A stretch of 6,413 nt of DNA, taken from the NCBI GenBank assembly GCA_028865155.1, contig JAGWKW010000075.1, positions 1 through 6,413 of the forward strand. Direction: 5' to 3'. Below are positions 5,315 through 6,413 of the stretch, in pieces (position 1 is the stretch's first letter; each line of letters opens with the position of its first letter). The position numbers and the translations under genes were made by a program. Under the pieces are notes generated by a model, which was not told the origin of the DNA, did not search any database, and saw nothing but the letters and a program-made list of their open reading frames with translations. The stretch comes from Alphaproteobacteria bacterium. Lineage in GTDB: Bacteria; Pseudomonadota; Alphaproteobacteria; UBA9219.

Positions 5315-6413
5315 ATGACGCTCAAAAATCACAACCCTCTTTTTGTGCCCTTGGCCGACTGTCACATTCACGCCAACGCCATGGCTACGGACGAAGACGT
5401 CGAGCGGCTTGCGAACAAGTACAGCGTCGATCTTTCGCGCCATGCGCATATTAAGCCGGGCGGCAAGCGGTTTTGGAATCCGGAAGATCATTCCTCGTTC
5501 CATGATGCCTATGACGCAACAGTCGCCCTTATGCGCACGCCCGAGGATTTAAAAGACGTCGCCAAGCACGCCCTGATCCGCGCCAGCGCCGAAGGCTGTA
5601 TCTATGCCGAAATCTTGGCTTCCGGCCTCAACAATTATCGCGTCGGCGATCCCATGCCTGTCTTTGAAAACAATATGCTTGCTTTGGCTTCTGCCATACG
5701 CGAGGCAGGGGAAGAAACCGGCATTGTCGCCTTCATATCCTTGACCGCTAAAAGGCATCTGAAAAGCGGCGCCGCAGGCGCGCAACAGCTTCTTGATGCC
5801 TACGAATTCATGAAAAATCGACATCCGGAAAGCGCATATTATATTACCGGCTTCAATATGGCAGGCAACGAAGAGCATGCGAATACCGATATATTTACAG
5901 ATGTCTTCGACCGCGCCCATAACCGTCTTGGTCTTGGCTGCGCCTGCCATGCCGGAGAAGTGCGTTCGGCCGACGATATATGGACGGCACTCGAACTGCC
6001 TGGCATTTCACGGATCGGCCATGCGCTGAGCGCCGCGCACGATCCCGCTGTGATGCGCGCGCTCAAAGAACGGCATATTCTCGTCGAGCAATTATTGACG
6101 CTCAACGAAACGATATTCCCGAAAATCTACCGCCGGCCTGAAGATCATCCTATCCGCCGCTTCCATGATGAAGGATTGGATATAGGCTTGGGTTCCGACG
6201 ATCCCGGCATGGTCGGCAACTCGATCGGCGGCGAATATTTCAAGGCGACAGAAAAATACGGCTTTAGCCCCGCTGCGCTCTTGAGCTTCACCGCAAATTC
6301 CGTGCGTTATGCCTTCGCGCCGACGGCGATCAAAACGAAGCTGCTCGCGAAGCTGCAAAAATTTGCAGCCGATAACGGGATCCTTATGCAACCGGAAAAT
6401 TTTCGGGTTCCGG
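5315..6413 (+). CDS. Adenosine deaminase-family metallohydrolase (3' end cut by window)
   Basis: The frame stays open from ATG 5315 to the right edge, 366 codons, so only the C-terminus is missing. Zinc-site motifs of the adenosine/AMP deaminase superfamily appear in order. They are DCHIHANA with H17 and H19 (opening strand), CHAGE with H212 and the catalytic-type E215, RIGHAL with H236, and GLGSDDPGM with D295 and D296. GCIYAEILASG around residues 94-104 and HPIRRFHDEGLDIGLGSDD also match the family. The normal reaction is hydrolytic deamination of adenosine or a related purine to inosine and ammonia in the cytoplasm. The usual CPxSN segment is replaced by EQLLTLN (258-264), so the substrate may differ; other deaminases of this family or an uncharacterised paralog are possible. 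ATG 5315 is chosen because the next ATG (residue 23) would lose H17 and H19. It has no ribosome-binding site. The gene is 104 bases after the glycosyltransferase, on the same strand. Confidence 0.87.
   Translation, partial: MTLKNHNPLFVPLADCHIHANAMATDEDVERLANKYSVDLSRHAHIKPGGKRFWNPEDHSSFHDAYDATVALMRTPEDLKDVAKHALIRASAEGCIYAEILASGLNNYRVGDPMPVFENNMLALASAIREAGEETGIVAFISLTAKRHLKSGAAGAQQLLDAYEFMKNRHPESAYYITGFNMAGNEEHANTDIFTDVFDRAHNRLGLGCACHAGEVRSADDIWTALELPGISRIGHALSAAHDPAVMRALKERHILVEQLLTLNETIFPKIYRRPEDHPIRRFHDEGLDIGLGSDDPGMVGNSIGGEYFKATEKYGFSPAALLSFTANSVRYAFAPTAIKTKLLAKLQKFAADNGILMQPENFRVP

Noticed and set aside
5549..6391. Minus-strand open frames at the right end
   Set aside because: They are antisense to the ADA-family frame, which carries all metal-site motifs in order.

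Overview
The window looks like core chromosome of an alphaproteobacterium. Supporting signs are the efp-suhB gene pair, an rnpB RNA with an extra hairpin between the P2 and P4 3' strands, GC-rich codon use, Sec signal peptides ending in ALA/AHA, and a MlaC-type periplasmic protein. The order cannot be fixed from this sequence; a Rhodospirillales-like or unassigned lineage is only a guess.

Layout. At 1-238 (minus) is the N-terminal part of a secreted outer-membrane beta-barrel protein, cut by the left edge. Divergent from it, about 406-845 (plus), lies the RNase P RNA gene rnpB. It was recognised from its conserved cores and from complementary P1, P2 and P3 arms. About 70 bases downstream on the same strand, 917-1498 encodes a PIN-like DUF5615-family protein with an unusual Cys-containing N-terminal extension and no visible antitoxin partner. 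It meets suhB (1505-2305, minus) tail to tail with 6 bases between stop codons. suhB is the second gene of an efp-suhB operon (efp 2324-2890, minus).

Upstream of efp, a strong intrinsic terminator (2966-3006, minus) ends a small gene (3035-3286, minus). That gene encodes an exported, Lys/His/Met-rich low-complexity protein. A 307-base divergent intergenic region (3287-3593) carries a promoter candidate and a run of small inverted repeats. It leads into mlaC-like (3594-4277, plus) and a GT2 glycosyltransferase (4284-5210, plus), which starts 6 bases after the mlaC stop and is probably translationally coupled. From 5315 to the right edge is a nearly complete adenosine-deaminase-family metallohydrolase (plus), possibly translated from a leaderless mRNA.

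How the genes work together. Most are housekeeping or cell-envelope functions: RNase P, EF-P, SuhB, lipid transport and an outer-membrane protein. No multi-gene defence system, mobile element, CRISPR array or tRNA was seen. The less ordinary items are the PIN-like protein behind rnpB, the Lys/His/Met-rich secreted peptide, the mlaC-GT2 coupling and the ADA-like enzyme with an altered CPxSN motif.
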